From: an uncultured Adlercreutzia sp.
GTDB lineage: Bacteria > Actinomycetota > Coriobacteriia > Coriobacteriales > Eggerthellaceae
Direction of reading: 5' to 3'
NCBI GenBank assembly: GCA_902478715.1
Contig: CABSMC010000014.1
Coordinates: 1 to 44,044, forward strand
Length of the DNA: 44,044 nucleotides
How positions within the stretch are numbered: the first letter of the stretch is position 1; every line of letters begins with the position of its first letter. The notes under the pieces were generated by a model. The model saw only the letters and a program-made list of their open reading frames with translations. It was not told the DNA's origin and searched no databases. Positions 13,608 through 22,233 of this stretch are shown here, piece by piece. Position numbers and translations under genes: made by a program.

Positions 13608-14864
13608 GTGATTGCCGATAACTCATATAATGTCAATTCGTTCTTTGCCGGCATCGGCGGCTTTGATCTTGGATTCGAGAAGGCTGGCTTTTCGAATAGC
13701 TTCCTTTGCGAAAACAATGATTTCTGCAATCGGGTTCTAGCTTCGCATTGGCCGGACGTGCCAAAAGCTGGAGATATCAACGAGGTTGCGCCATCCGACA
13801 TCCCGGATGCCCCTGTCTGGTGCGGTGGATTTCCGTGCCAAGATATCTCTGTGGCGCGTGGCTCAATGTCTAGACTTGGCTTGAACGGCTCTCGCTCCGG
13901 TCTTTTCTATCGTTTTGCTGAGCTTATTGGCGAAAAGAAGCCCCAGGTTGTTTTGATTGAAAACGTCGCGGGTCTTTTCAATTCAAATAACGGCCATGAC
14001 TTTGGTGTCATACTAGACACCCTTAACCAGCTTGGATACGGAGTCTCTTGGAGACTTCTTAACAGCCGTTACTTTGGTGTCCCTCAGTCGAGGCCGCGTG
14101 TCTACCTTTGCTGTTGGAGGGGAAACCCTCTTAAAGCATTGGCCTCGCTTTTCGAGACAAGTACTCCTTCTAAAGCAAGCAAAGAAAGAACCTCTTTTAT
14201 TACTGAGTCTACTCCGAAGGGTAAGTACCCGCGAGTCGCAACGACAGGCTATTGCCTCGCTGCAACTTCAGGCCGTCATACCGGCACCGATTGGAGTAGA
14301 ACTTATGTGACTTGCAAGGACGGTGTTCGTAGGCTCACCCCTATCGAATGCGAAAGACTTCAAGGATTCCCCGACGATTGGACCAAAGTCGAAGGAGACA
14401 CCGAAGACGCCGACTCACACCGTTATGCCGCTATCGGGAACGCCGTTTCCGTTCCGGTTATTAACTGGATTGCGAGCAGAATAAAGGAGCAGCTCGCAAG
14501 TGATGACAGCGTTTCTTTTTATATAGCCCTACCCGAATACGAGCCCTTCGATAAGGCGACTTGGGTTGATTTGCCTGATATGGGCAAAGAACATGGGAGA
14601 TTGACTTGGGGCAAGTCCGGTTTGATGTGGAATGGACAGTATCTGATTGCTGAGCATCGCGAGCTTCCCTGTGAGCCGATTTCAACCAATCTGTACGAGA
14701 TTGTTGAGAAAGGCGCCACTAAACCGAGGTATTACCTAACACCCAACGCCGCTGAAGGAATCTTACGTCGTGTGGACAGCAACAATCGACGTCTGTTTGA
14801 ACCATTGAGAGAAGGCCTTGAATTGCTTTCGGGCCGCAGTAGCAAGGAGGCGTCCGTTAAATGA
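13608..14864 (+). CDS. DNA (cytosine-5) methyltransferase
   Basis: The enzyme methylates C5 of cytosine in a specific DNA sequence and protects host DNA from the linked nuclease. All key motifs are visible: motif I SFFAGIGGFDLGFE, motif IV GGFPCQDIS with the nucleophilic Cys near residue 77, motif VI IENVAG, motif VIII QSRPRVY, motif IX RRLTPIECERLQGFPDDW, and motif X AAIGNAVSVPV. About 110 residues follow motif X (WVDLPDMGKEHGRLTWGKSG and onward), an unusual tail that may contact the partner subunits or target DNA. The GTG at 13608 has AGGAG ten bases upstream; an ATG at 13542 inside the RHH gene is the alternative. The stop overlaps the next start (ATGA). Sequence is AT-rich. The recognition site is unknown. 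Confidence 0.95.
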   Translation: MIADNSYNVNSFFAGIGGFDLGFEKAGFSNSFLCENNDFCNRVLASHWPDVPKAGDINEVAPSDIPDAPVWCGGFPCQDISVARGSMSRLGLNGSRSGLFYRFAELIGEKKPQVVLIENVAGLFNSNNGHDFGVILDTLNQLGYGVSWRLLNSRYFGVPQSRPRVYLCCWRGNPLKALASLFETSTPSKASKERTSFITESTPKGKYPRVATTGYCLAATSGRHTGTDWSRTYVTCKDGVRRLTPIECERLQGFPDDWTKVEGDTEDADSHRYAAIGNAVSVPVINWIASRIKEQLASDDSVSFYIALPEYEPFDKATWVDLPDMGKEHGRLTWGKSGLMWNGQYLIAEHRELPCEPISTNLYEIVEKGATKPRYYLTPNAAEGILRRVDSNNRRLFEPLREGLELLSGRSSKEASVK

Positions 14865-16477
14865 GCGCGCCCAGATTCGTAACAATGAGGCTCGGCAAGG
14901 ATAGCGTCGATGATATTCGTGCTATTGATGCGCGAAAGGGAGGTATTCAAGAACCCCCTTATGTACTCGCTGTCACTTGCAAACAGGTTCCACGTACTCT
15001 TGCCACGGGTTGCTTTGCAATCCTCTGGCTAGGTTCAGACAACTCCAAAGGCATGGCTACGGATTGGAGGCAAGGCATTCGCGCTGTTGCTAAGGTAATC
15101 GAGGTAGATCTCGGTGCTAACCACAACGATGATTCAAATATAACGGTTTCGATTGGCTATATCTTTGGGAAGTCCATCAACAAGATTGACCTAATCGATA
15201 GCTATGCAAATGCTTACAAGTATTTTTCAGAATTACCGCTTGTTGGCCTGAATGATTACTCAAATCAAACCATACGTGAAATAGAGGCCGGACCGCGCAA
15301 GGATGTTGGGGCTCTTCTATCGGCATGTGGAAGAGCATCGTCAAGCTCCCTGACTGACATCTTTACCGTATATCCAGAGCTTAAAGATATGATTGGCTCA
15401 AATTACGACACCGAGCATGGTGAACAAGACGACGTTGCTAGCGTAATCGAACATCCCCGCAATTACATCTTCTTTGGAGCTCCAGGCACCGGTAAGTCTT
15501 ATCAGTTAAACAAACTTGCTAAAGAATGTTTCCCCGAGAAGAACGTGCGCCGTGTGACGTTTTATCCCGATTACACATACTCGCAGTTCGTGGGGTGCTT
15601 TAAACCTTACGCCTATCAGGATGACACGACGGGCGAAAGCGTCATCACGTACCGCTTCATTCTCGGGCCGTTCCTGGAAACCTATCTTGCTGCAGTGGCG
15701 CACCCGGCCCAGAACTATCTTTTGATTGTTGAGGAGATCAACCGCGCCAATCCTGCGGCTACTTTCGGCGATGTTTTCCAGCTGCTCGACCGCGATGCAG
15801 ATGGTCGAAGCGAGTACGGCATCGCCGTGCCCTTCGAGATGAAGGATGCGATTGCGAACTACTGGCTCATTGAAGGCGACCTTTCCTACGACGACAAAGA
15901 GGCCGCAGCGAGAGCCCGTGGGTTCGCAAGCCAGCAGGAGATGCTGGGTTATATAACCAGTGAGTTGAAGTTGCCGCCCAATATGTACATTTGGGCAACC
16001 ATGAACAGCGCCGACCAGGGCGTGTTCCCGATGGATACCGCCTTCAAGCGCCGGTGGGACTTCAAGTACATGGACATCGACGATGGCTCCGCCGTTATCG
16101 CCGACAAGGTCGTCACGGTGGCAGGACAATCCATCGTTTGGGATAAGCTTCGCCGCGCGATTAATGACCTTATGGCCGACAACAAGATCAATGAGGACAA
16201 GCTGCTGGGGCCGTTCTTCGTCTCGCCCGACGTCCTGAACGACGAGCGCTTTGTCGATGTGTTCAAGGATAAGGTGCTTCTGTATCTGTACGAGGACGCC
16301 GGCAAGATGAAGCGCAAGGGGCTTTTCGCCGATGAGGCGGCCACCTATTCGGAGCTGTGCAAGCAGTTCGAGAGCGACGGCGTAAGCGTGTTCAAAATCA
16401 GCGATTTCTCCGATATTGAGGCGGGCGCTAGCGCCGATCCGAGCACGGTCAGTCTTTTCGAGAACCTTGAGGAATAG
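14861..16477 (+). CDS. McrB-like AAA+ ATPase/GTPase of the LlaJI-type restriction system
   Basis: McrB-like motors couple nucleotide hydrolysis to DNA translocation and drive the partner nuclease. The 538-residue protein has Walker A GAPGTGKS (about 206-213), Walker B LLIVEEINRAN (about 287-297) and the MNSADQ motif (about 381), the McrB-type signature of the GTP-using branch, followed by AFKRRWDF with the arginine finger. The first 180 residues are a separate domain (VLAVTCKQVPRTLATGCFAI and so on) that may recognise modified DNA; an EVE/PUA-like fold is possible but unproven. AAGGAGG lies ten bases before the ATG, which overlaps the methyltransferase stop. Base composition changes inside the gene near 15545, just after Walker A, suggesting a mosaic origin. 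Confidence 0.93.
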   Translation: MSAPRFVTMRLGKDSVDDIRAIDARKGGIQEPPYVLAVTCKQVPRTLATGCFAILWLGSDNSKGMATDWRQGIRAVAKVIEVDLGANHNDDSNITVSIGYIFGKSINKIDLIDSYANAYKYFSELPLVGLNDYSNQTIREIEAGPRKDVGALLSACGRASSSSLTDIFTVYPELKDMIGSNYDTEHGEQDDVASVIEHPRNYIFFGAPGTGKSYQLNKLAKECFPEKNVRRVTFYPDYTYSQFVGCFKPYAYQDDTTGESVITYRFILGPFLETYLAAVAHPAQNYLLIVEEINRANPAATFGDVFQLLDRDADGRSEYGIAVPFEMKDAIANYWLIEGDLSYDDKEAAARARGFASQQEMLGYITSELKLPPNMYIWATMNSADQGVFPMDTAFKRRWDFKYMDIDDGSAVIADKVVTVAGQSIVWDKLRRAINDLMADNKINEDKLLGPFFVSPDVLNDERFVDVFKDKVLLYLYEDAGKMKRKGLFADEAATYSELCKQFESDGVSVFKISDFSDIEAGASADPSTVSLFENLEE

Positions 16478-16480
16478 AGG

Positions 16481-17944
16481 ATGAAGCGGGTCTTCGTCCG
16501 CGAGCTCAGGCCCTATTCGGTTGCCGGTATTGCAAAGCTCATGGAGACTGACACAGGCGACGCCCTCCGCGTGGTCGAGCGCCTGCTGGCCGATGGCGTC
16601 ATGCGCTACCGCACGGGCAACGCGCCCGATGGCACCGATCTGCCCGAAGAAGACACGACGGGCACCGACGAGCTGTACCAGTTCAACTGGGTCGGGCTCG
16701 CCATGGCAGAGGACTGGATGTTCGTCTGCCACCCGAAGTACCTTCGCGCCGACGGGCTGACCGAAGAGGACATCGACCGCAGGATGCGCCTGATTCTGCG
16801 TGTACTCCGCCGCCAGACCAGCACGACCCGCATCTCTCAGATGACCGAGGAAGGCCTGCGCACCAGCGATAAACTCCCTGTGATGCTGCGCCTGCTCGAC
16901 CTGTTCGACGAGTACGGCGAGTATTCCAACTACGAGCTTACCTACGAGGTGAACGGCTCTGGCGTCATTGACTGGAACTGCACCGTGAACGGACACTTGC
17001 CGCTACTCTCTAACGGGAAACCCGTTTACACCGAGCTTGAGACACGCAAGACGCGCCGCAATGAAACGGACCTCATCATGCGTCTGCACCGCGCCGTGCT
17101 GACCGAGTGCTCGCGGCTTCTGGCAGAGAGCGGCGTTGGCGAAATGCTGGGGCTTCCCGAGGTCTGGCTGAGCGATGAGGAGATCGACGACCTGGGCGAC
17201 GACGAGGCGCTGGCATGGCGCATCGAGCGCGAGCGCGGCGTGCAGTTCGTCACGTGGAAGCAAGACGTGCTGGACGCGATGGCCCTCTATCTGCTGGACC
17301 GCAAGACGAGCGTTAAGCTTGAAGAGGTGCAGAGCCTTGGTACGTCGAGTTTCTACCATGTGTGGGAGACTGCCTGCAAGGTTGCCTTCGGCGACCTGCT
17401 GGACAAACGTCTGCGGCAGCTGCCGCTCTCGCTGTCGGACGGCTGGGACGACAGGCGCGGCCAGACGCTCTTGGGCATCATCCCCCGACCCAAGTGGGAG
17501 CGCTCGTATGACGGAGGTTATGCCGCCTGCGGCGATGTGGATACACTCATCCCCGATGCCGTTGCGTTCTACGATGGCGCCGAGGGGAAGGCGTTCTGCA
17601 TCTACGATGCCAAGTATTACGTGCCGAGCGACACAGGCAAGATGAAGGGCCAACCGGGCGTAGAGTCGGTGACCAAGCAGTTCTTGTACCAGAGCGCGTA
17701 CCGCGAGTTCATTCTTGACCACGGCTTCAGTTCTGTGGTCAACGCGTTCCTTGTTCCTGGGGATGTTGATGCACCGCACAAGATGGCACGAGTTTCGTTT
17801 CCCGGCGTGCTTACCGAGGAGGAGCCACCGTTTAGCAATCACGTGGACATGTGGATGCTGCCTGCTGAGGTCGTTTACGATGCGTATCTGCGCGGCGAGA
17901 AATTGAACGGTGGCACGCTTGCGATGATTGATGGTGTTGCCTAG
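16481..17944 (+). CDS. LlaJI-family restriction endonuclease (McrC-like partner)
   Basis: This 487-residue protein carries a PD-(D/E)xK nuclease site in its C-terminal half: DTLIPDAVAFYDG with Asp near residue 358, then AFCIYDAKYY with Asp and Lys near 373-375. Gln-rich helices downstream (VTKQFLYQSAYREFIL) fit the McrC/LlaJI family. It starts three bases after the McrB-like stop, as in LlaJI and McrBC operons where motor and nuclease form one complex. The nuclease should cut foreign DNA that lacks, or in McrBC-like action carries, the methyl mark; which applies here cannot be read from sequence. GC content is clearly higher than in the methyltransferase before it and the PHP gene after it. 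Its TAG stop overlaps the next GTG start. Confidence 0.9.
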   Translation: MKRVFVRELRPYSVAGIAKLMETDTGDALRVVERLLADGVMRYRTGNAPDGTDLPEEDTTGTDELYQFNWVGLAMAEDWMFVCHPKYLRADGLTEEDIDRRMRLILRVLRRQTSTTRISQMTEEGLRTSDKLPVMLRLLDLFDEYGEYSNYELTYEVNGSGVIDWNCTVNGHLPLLSNGKPVYTELETRKTRRNETDLIMRLHRAVLTECSRLLAESGVGEMLGLPEVWLSDEEIDDLGDDEALAWRIERERGVQFVTWKQDVLDAMALYLLDRKTSVKLEEVQSLGTSSFYHVWETACKVAFGDLLDKRLRQLPLSLSDGWDDRRGQTLLGIIPRPKWERSYDGGYAACGDVDTLIPDAVAFYDGAEGKAFCIYDAKYYVPSDTGKMKGQPGVESVTKQFLYQSAYREFILDHGFSSVVNAFLVPGDVDAPHKMARVSFPGVLTEEEPPFSNHVDMWMLPAEVVYDAYLRGEKLNGGTLAMIDGVA

Positions 17945-19944
17945 TGAAGCGTATTGACCTGCACATACATACCCTCTCAACCCCTCTTGATGATGATTTT
18001 GACTTTGATATAGAATCCATAAAGCGGCATGTCTCCGATAACCAGCTCGATATCATTGCCATAACAAATCACAACGTCTTTGATAAGAGCAACTACCTCG
18101 AAGTTTGCAAAGAGCTCCCCAATATTTTGGTACTGCCAGGAATCGAAGTTAGCGTCGAAGGCTACCATGTCCTCGTTGTGGCAAAAGACGATGAGATTGA
18201 TGCGTTTGCTGCACAATGCAGTGGAATTAAGCCTATGAAGCAGAGCGAACAGGGCATTGCTACAGAAGAGTTCGTTGCATTGTTTGGTGGCGGGGACCAT
18301 CTCGTTATCCCTCACTATCGCAAAAAGCCAAGCATTCGTGAGCCAGAGCTGCAGAAAATAGCTGGCTGCGTTAGCGCATTGGAAGTCTCAAGCCAAAAGA
18401 AGTGGGCAATAGAATCGAAAGATTCAGCCCTGCCAATAGTCATCTTTAGCGATTATCGATGCCGTATGGAAAAGGTTCCACCGTTGGGACACTATACCTA
18501 TGTTGATGTTGCCGACGCTACTTTCGATGCCCTAAAGCTATCTTTCAAGGATAAGAGTAAGTTTTCCATTACTCAAAAGAGGGGAATGCTTGAGCTGGCA
18601 CCTGGGCTATACGCATCAAAAGGATTAAACGTAGTTATCGGCGGCAGGTCCTCCGGGAAAACGTATCTGCTCGACAGCATTCAGAAGTCCTACGATGCGA
18701 ACGATATCGTTTACGTACGGCAATTTGGAATTGTTCAGGATGCGGCCGATGAGGCCTTCGATAAAATCGTTGAAGGCGATGAGGCTTCTATTAAGAGCGA
18801 CTACTACAGGCCGATGAAGCGCATTGCCGAGCATGCAATGGAATTGCCTGCTAGAGAGGACGCAGACAAAGAGCTTAAAGACTATATCCAGAGACTCGTC
18901 GACTACGCCGAGTCAACGAGTCTCGATGATGAGTTTTCTAAGTGCAAAATCTATCAGTCGCAACCAATGAGCAGAATTGATCTTGAGCCATATAAGAAGG
19001 TGGTGCAAGCTATCTTGGTGCTCCTTGGCAGCAATCCGCTCGAATCCGAAATTGACAGCATTGTTGGCAGGGACGCATTGATCAAATTGCTGCGTTGCGC
19101 GCTCGATGCCTGCTATGAGGCAAAGAAGAAAGATTGGTGCATCGGTCGGGCAAATGATTTACTGCGCAAGACAAGGACTTCATTGGCTTCCAAGTCCTCA
19201 CGACCGCCGTGCCCGGAAAGCCCACTCGTTGACTGTGTCCGAAGAGTAGCATTCGTGAAACGAATTACTGCCTTGCGCTCGCAAACCAAACTCCCCGCTG
19301 AAATAAGAAGGCATTCTGTAGGACGCTTTACTTCTGTGGCCATGCGCAGAGATTACCCGAATGCAACCGCTCTCAAGAAGGCGCTTGGCATAGCAACTGG
19401 CGAAAACCTTCCAGGAATCACTAATGTGCCAGATGAGGAATACATCGAGACAATGCTGAAGAAGTGCGACGACGCTTCCGCCTTTGAGAAGGCGCTCTTC
19501 GATGTCGAAATCTCATTAAAGAATGATCGATGCGAAGATATATCCGGTGGACAACGAGCCGAGTATCTTTTTATGCGTGCGCTCGATAAGGCCGGTAGCC
19601 AGGATGTCGTGGTTATAGACGAGCCTGAATCTTCCTTTGATAACCCTTTCCTCTATTCGACCATCGCAGCGAAGCTCAAGGAAATATCCCAAAGGGCAAC
19701 GGTTTTCGTTTCGACCCACAACAACGTCCTGGGCGTTTCTATACAGCCTGATGTTCTGATTTACACCAGCGTTGACGCGAATGAGATTCATAAAGTTTAT
19801 GCGGGTCATGCTAGCGGCGAGGCTTTAACTGCCCCGGATGGCTCGACCGTGCCCCGTGAGGAGGCTCTTTTGAGTCTCATGGAGGCTGGCGTGACAGCCT
19901 ATAACGAAAGGAAGCCCTATTATGGGACGCTTGCTAACGGTTGA
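17944..19944 (+). CDS. PHP phosphoesterase-ABC ATPase fusion (TrlF-like)
   Basis: The 666-residue protein joins two domains. Residues 1-200 are a PHP domain: DLHIHT at 5-10, DIIAITNHN at about 35-43, PGIEVS near 64-69 and VIPHYRK near 120-126, positions that normally bind metal ions for phosphoester hydrolysis. The rest is an SMC/RecF-type ABC ATPase: Walker A GGRSSGKT (about 233-240), signature ISGGQRAEY (about 531), Walker B VVVIDEPESSFDNP (about 554) and the switch His in STHNN (about 590). Similar fusions are named TrlF-family ATPases in databases, from memory. It starts with GTG overlapping the nuclease stop (TAGTG), so it is translated with the restriction genes. A nucleic-acid- or nucleotide-cleaving effector activated by ATP binding is inferred. 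It is AT-rich compared with the nuclease gene. Confidence 0.85.
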   Translation: MKRIDLHIHTLSTPLDDDFDFDIESIKRHVSDNQLDIIAITNHNVFDKSNYLEVCKELPNILVLPGIEVSVEGYHVLVVAKDDEIDAFAAQCSGIKPMKQSEQGIATEEFVALFGGGDHLVIPHYRKKPSIREPELQKIAGCVSALEVSSQKKWAIESKDSALPIVIFSDYRCRMEKVPPLGHYTYVDVADATFDALKLSFKDKSKFSITQKRGMLELAPGLYASKGLNVVIGGRSSGKTYLLDSIQKSYDANDIVYVRQFGIVQDAADEAFDKIVEGDEASIKSDYYRPMKRIAEHAMELPAREDADKELKDYIQRLVDYAESTSLDDEFSKCKIYQSQPMSRIDLEPYKKVVQAILVLLGSNPLESEIDSIVGRDALIKLLRCALDACYEAKKKDWCIGRANDLLRKTRTSLASKSSRPPCPESPLVDCVRRVAFVKRITALRSQTKLPAEIRRHSVGRFTSVAMRRDYPNATALKKALGIATGENLPGITNVPDEEYIETMLKKCDDASAFEKALFDVEISLKNDRCEDISGGQRAEYLFMRALDKAGSQDVVVIDEPESSFDNPFLYSTIAAKLKEISQRATVFVSTHNNVLGVSIQPDVLIYTSVDANEIHKVYAGHASGEALTAPDGSTVPREEALLSLMEAGVTAYNERKPYYGTLANG

Positions 19945-20251
19945 GAATGAGGACGGCTTCATTGTCCTAGAGAGCGGCAAGAAGTCTGTACACAGCATCG
20001 ATGCTCAGGATATTACGGATGCTTTGGCGGTGCTCATTGATGATGACAATCTTGACATAGGGGATGCTTCCGAAGCGGATGCCATCAAGAACCCAGCATC
20101 TAAGATTATTTACCAGCAGCTTCATCAGGCTTTCAAAAGCGTTATAGATTCTCGCGAAAGCATTCGCAGCGGGTTGAACTCTGAATTCGCCGAGGCTGAA
20201 ACCAAGTATTTTGGAAAAGGGCCGTCTGAGAAAAACGCTATTGTTGGCTAG
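19922..20251 (+). CDS. Small acidic protein paired with the PHP-ABC ATPase (unknown)
   Basis: I do not recognise this 109-residue protein. It is acidic in the middle (ALAVLIDDDNLDIGDASEAD), with a helical C-terminal part (IIYQQLHQAFKSVIDSRESI). The start ATG at 19922 lies 23 bases inside the end of the PHP-ABC gene, and a GAAAGGAAG ribosome site precedes it, so it is coupled to that gene and probably a stoichiometric partner, inhibitor or sensor. It is the last gene of the operon that begins with the RHH regulator. No cysteine, transmembrane or DNA-binding motif is obvious. Confidence 0.75.
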   Translation: MGRLLTVENEDGFIVLESGKKSVHSIDAQDITDALAVLIDDDNLDIGDASEADAIKNPASKIIYQQLHQAFKSVIDSRESIRSGLNSEFAEAETKYFGKGPSEKNAIVG

Positions 20252-20407
20252 TTCTCACCGCTATGCACACCCCTGTTAGCGCTGGGCAAGAATAGCCCCC
20301 CTAAAGTCAGACTAATTTAGCCAAATCCTGGTCAAGAAAAAACAGCCACTGCGCCGCCGTCGGCCCTACACTGGTGTACGCCAATACGCCAGAAGATTAG
20401 GAGGACC

Positions 20408-20490
20408 ATGAATGACAACGAGCGCAATGGCCTGCAAGAGATTATAGACAAGGCCATCTCGGATATCGCCCGAGTGAATAGTAACCCTGT
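20408..20490 (+). pseudogene. 5' fragment of a transposase-like gene interrupted by the IS21-type element
   Basis: An AGGAGG site (20399-20404) precedes ATG at 20408. The frame reads NDNERNGLQEIIDKAISDIA and then RVNSNP before running into the insertion element. Beyond the element, at 23063, the reading resumes as AYYSARAEGDSFELDKMNLA, in the style of a family of IS-associated HTH proteins. The two parts therefore appear to be one gene split by the insertion. Confidence 0.6.
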
Positions 20491-20492
20491 TT

Positions 20493-20564
20493 GGTACCAG
20501 CAATCAGCAAATGTTGGTACCGCAGGTCAGCAGAGTTGGTACCTCAGATAAGCTCATCGGTACC
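20493..20564. repeat. Left-end GGTACC array of the IS21-type element
   Basis: Four GGTACC motifs, most within TTGGTACC or CGGTACC, occur with 23, 22 and 21 base steps. The mirrored right-end copies are at 22985-23056 with 21, 23 and 22 base steps. A two-turn helical period suggests multimeric binding by the transposase. Confidence 0.8.
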
Positions 20565-20637
20565 GCCCGCTCTGCCCCTAGAATTCGGTCAGTTGCGTTC
20601 AAGGGGAACCGCATTGACGGAAAGGGGCGTGAGCCTG

Positions 20638-22233
20638 ATGTCAAAGAACAAGAAGATCCTGCTCGCTGTCGCGAAGGGAGGGATGAGCCAGTCGGACATC
20701 GCGGCACTTCTGCACGTGAGCAAGCGCGATGTCTCTGCGGCGGCCAAGGCCGTGAGGGAGCTCAACCTCACATTCGACGCCATCGCGGGCATGGATGCCG
20801 ATGCGGTGGACGATTTGTTCTTCCCCAAGGAGAAGCGGGCGCGCGGCGAGGGCTACCTGGTGCCCGACATGGAGGCGCTCGTCTCGCGCAAGAAGAAGTC
20901 CCGGAAGCTGCCGGTGAAGCTCTTCTGGCTCGAGCACGTGGAGGCGGCCGCCTCCTGCGGGAAGAGCTCCTACTCCTACCAGACGTTCTGCGAGATGTTC
21001 GCAGATACGGCTGAGAAGATGGGGGCGACCAGGCACTTCATCCATGAGCCCGGGGCCAAGGCCTTCATAGATTGGGCGGGGGACACCGCCTGCATCACCG
21101 ACAGGACGACCGGCGCCAAGACCAAGGTCTACGTGATCGTCGTCTCCCTGCCGTTCTCGGGCAGGTTCTGGGCCGAGGGCTTCTGCGACATGGGGCAGCA
21201 ATCCTGGCAAGACGGCCAGACCCACGCGTTCGAGGAATTCGGCGGCGTGCCGAGGATGCTCGTCCCCGACAACGCCGCCACCGCAACCGACAGGAGCGCG
21301 CTCTGCGTCACGCTGGTCAACGACGATTACGAGCGCTACGCCCAGCACTATGGCACGGCGATCTTCCCCGCCCGGGTCCGCAAGCCCCGGGACAAGAGCA
21401 CGGCCGAGTCCACCGTGAACCTCGTCGAGCAATGGATAATCGGCCCCGCGAACGAGACGACATTCTACACCCTCGGGGAGTTCAACGGCTTCTGCAGTGA
21501 AAAGGTGTCCTGGCTGAACTCGCGGCCCTTCTCGGCGAAGGACGGGAGCCGGCGGGAGCTGTTCGATCGGGAGGAGCGGGAGCACCTGCTCCCTCTGCCG
21601 CGCGAGCGCTACGAGATCTGCGAGTGGCGGTCGGCCAAAGTCGCGCCAGACTACCACGTGACCGTGGACTACATGCGCTACTCGGTGCCGCATCGCCTGA
21701 TCGGCGAGCAGGTCGACGTCAAGCTCTCCTCGGCAAAGGTGAGCTTGATGGCCGACGGGGAAATCGTCGCCGAGCACGGGCGCCTGCGCGGCCGGAAGGG
21801 GCAGTACTCGACCATGGTAGAGCATATGCCCGACAACCACGCCGCGCTCGACAGCCCATGGTCGCCCGCGCGGTTCGCCTCCTGGGCGGGGAAGATCGGT
21901 CCGGAGTGCGCGTCTGCGATCGGCCGGGTGCTGGAGAGCCGCCCCATCGTCGAGCAGTCCTTCACCTCCTGCAGAAACATCCTCGGCCTCTCCAAAACCT
22001 ATTCCCCGGCACTGCTCGAGCGCGCTTGCGAGAGGGCGAACAGCCTGGGGGCGCTTGTCAGCTACACCTCGCTCAAGAACTCGATACTGGCAATGAAGGC
22101 GGCAGACGCCGAGCGCAAATGCCGCGGCCGGGCACCTGGAGGCGGCAGCGACGAGCTCGTCGACCGGGCGAAGTCGGCGGGCCGTCTGCGCGGAGCCGAG
22201 GCGTACCGCAGAGGGGGCGAGGACCGTGCTTAG
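20638..22233 (+). CDS. IS21-family transposase (IstA)
   Basis: This 531-residue transposase begins with an HTH (AVAKGGMSQSDIAALLHVSK) and has a DDE/RNase H-like core: Asp in FIDWAGD (about residue 144), Asp in LVPDNAATA (about 211) and Glu in STAESTVNLV (about 261). It cuts and joins the element ends. The ATG at 20638 has AAAGGGG upstream at a suitable distance; a GTG three codons earlier is an alternative. Its end overlaps the start of the helper ATPase gene by eight bases, as usual in IS21 elements. It is GC-rich, unlike the restriction operon to its left. Confidence 0.93.
   Translation: MSKNKKILLAVAKGGMSQSDIAALLHVSKRDVSAAAKAVRELNLTFDAIAGMDADAVDDLFFPKEKRARGEGYLVPDMEALVSRKKKSRKLPVKLFWLEHVEAAASCGKSSYSYQTFCEMFADTAEKMGATRHFIHEPGAKAFIDWAGDTACITDRTTGAKTKVYVIVVSLPFSGRFWAEGFCDMGQQSWQDGQTHAFEEFGGVPRMLVPDNAATATDRSALCVTLVNDDYERYAQHYGTAIFPARVRKPRDKSTAESTVNLVEQWIIGPANETTFYTLGEFNGFCSEKVSWLNSRPFSAKDGSRRELFDREEREHLLPLPRERYEICEWRSAKVAPDYHVTVDYMRYSVPHRLIGEQVDVKLSSAKVSLMADGEIVAEHGRLRGRKGQYSTMVEHMPDNHAALDSPWSPARFASWAGKIGPECASAIGRVLESRPIVEQSFTSCRNILGLSKTYSPALLERACERANSLGALVSYTSLKNSILAMKAADAERKCRGRAPGGGSDELVDRAKSAGRLRGAEAYRRGGEDRA

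Noticed and set aside
15506..16996. A 496-codon minus-strand frame across the McrB-like and nuclease genes
   Set aside because: The plus strand carries the Walker A, Walker B and MNSADQ motifs; the antisense frame has no recognisable features.
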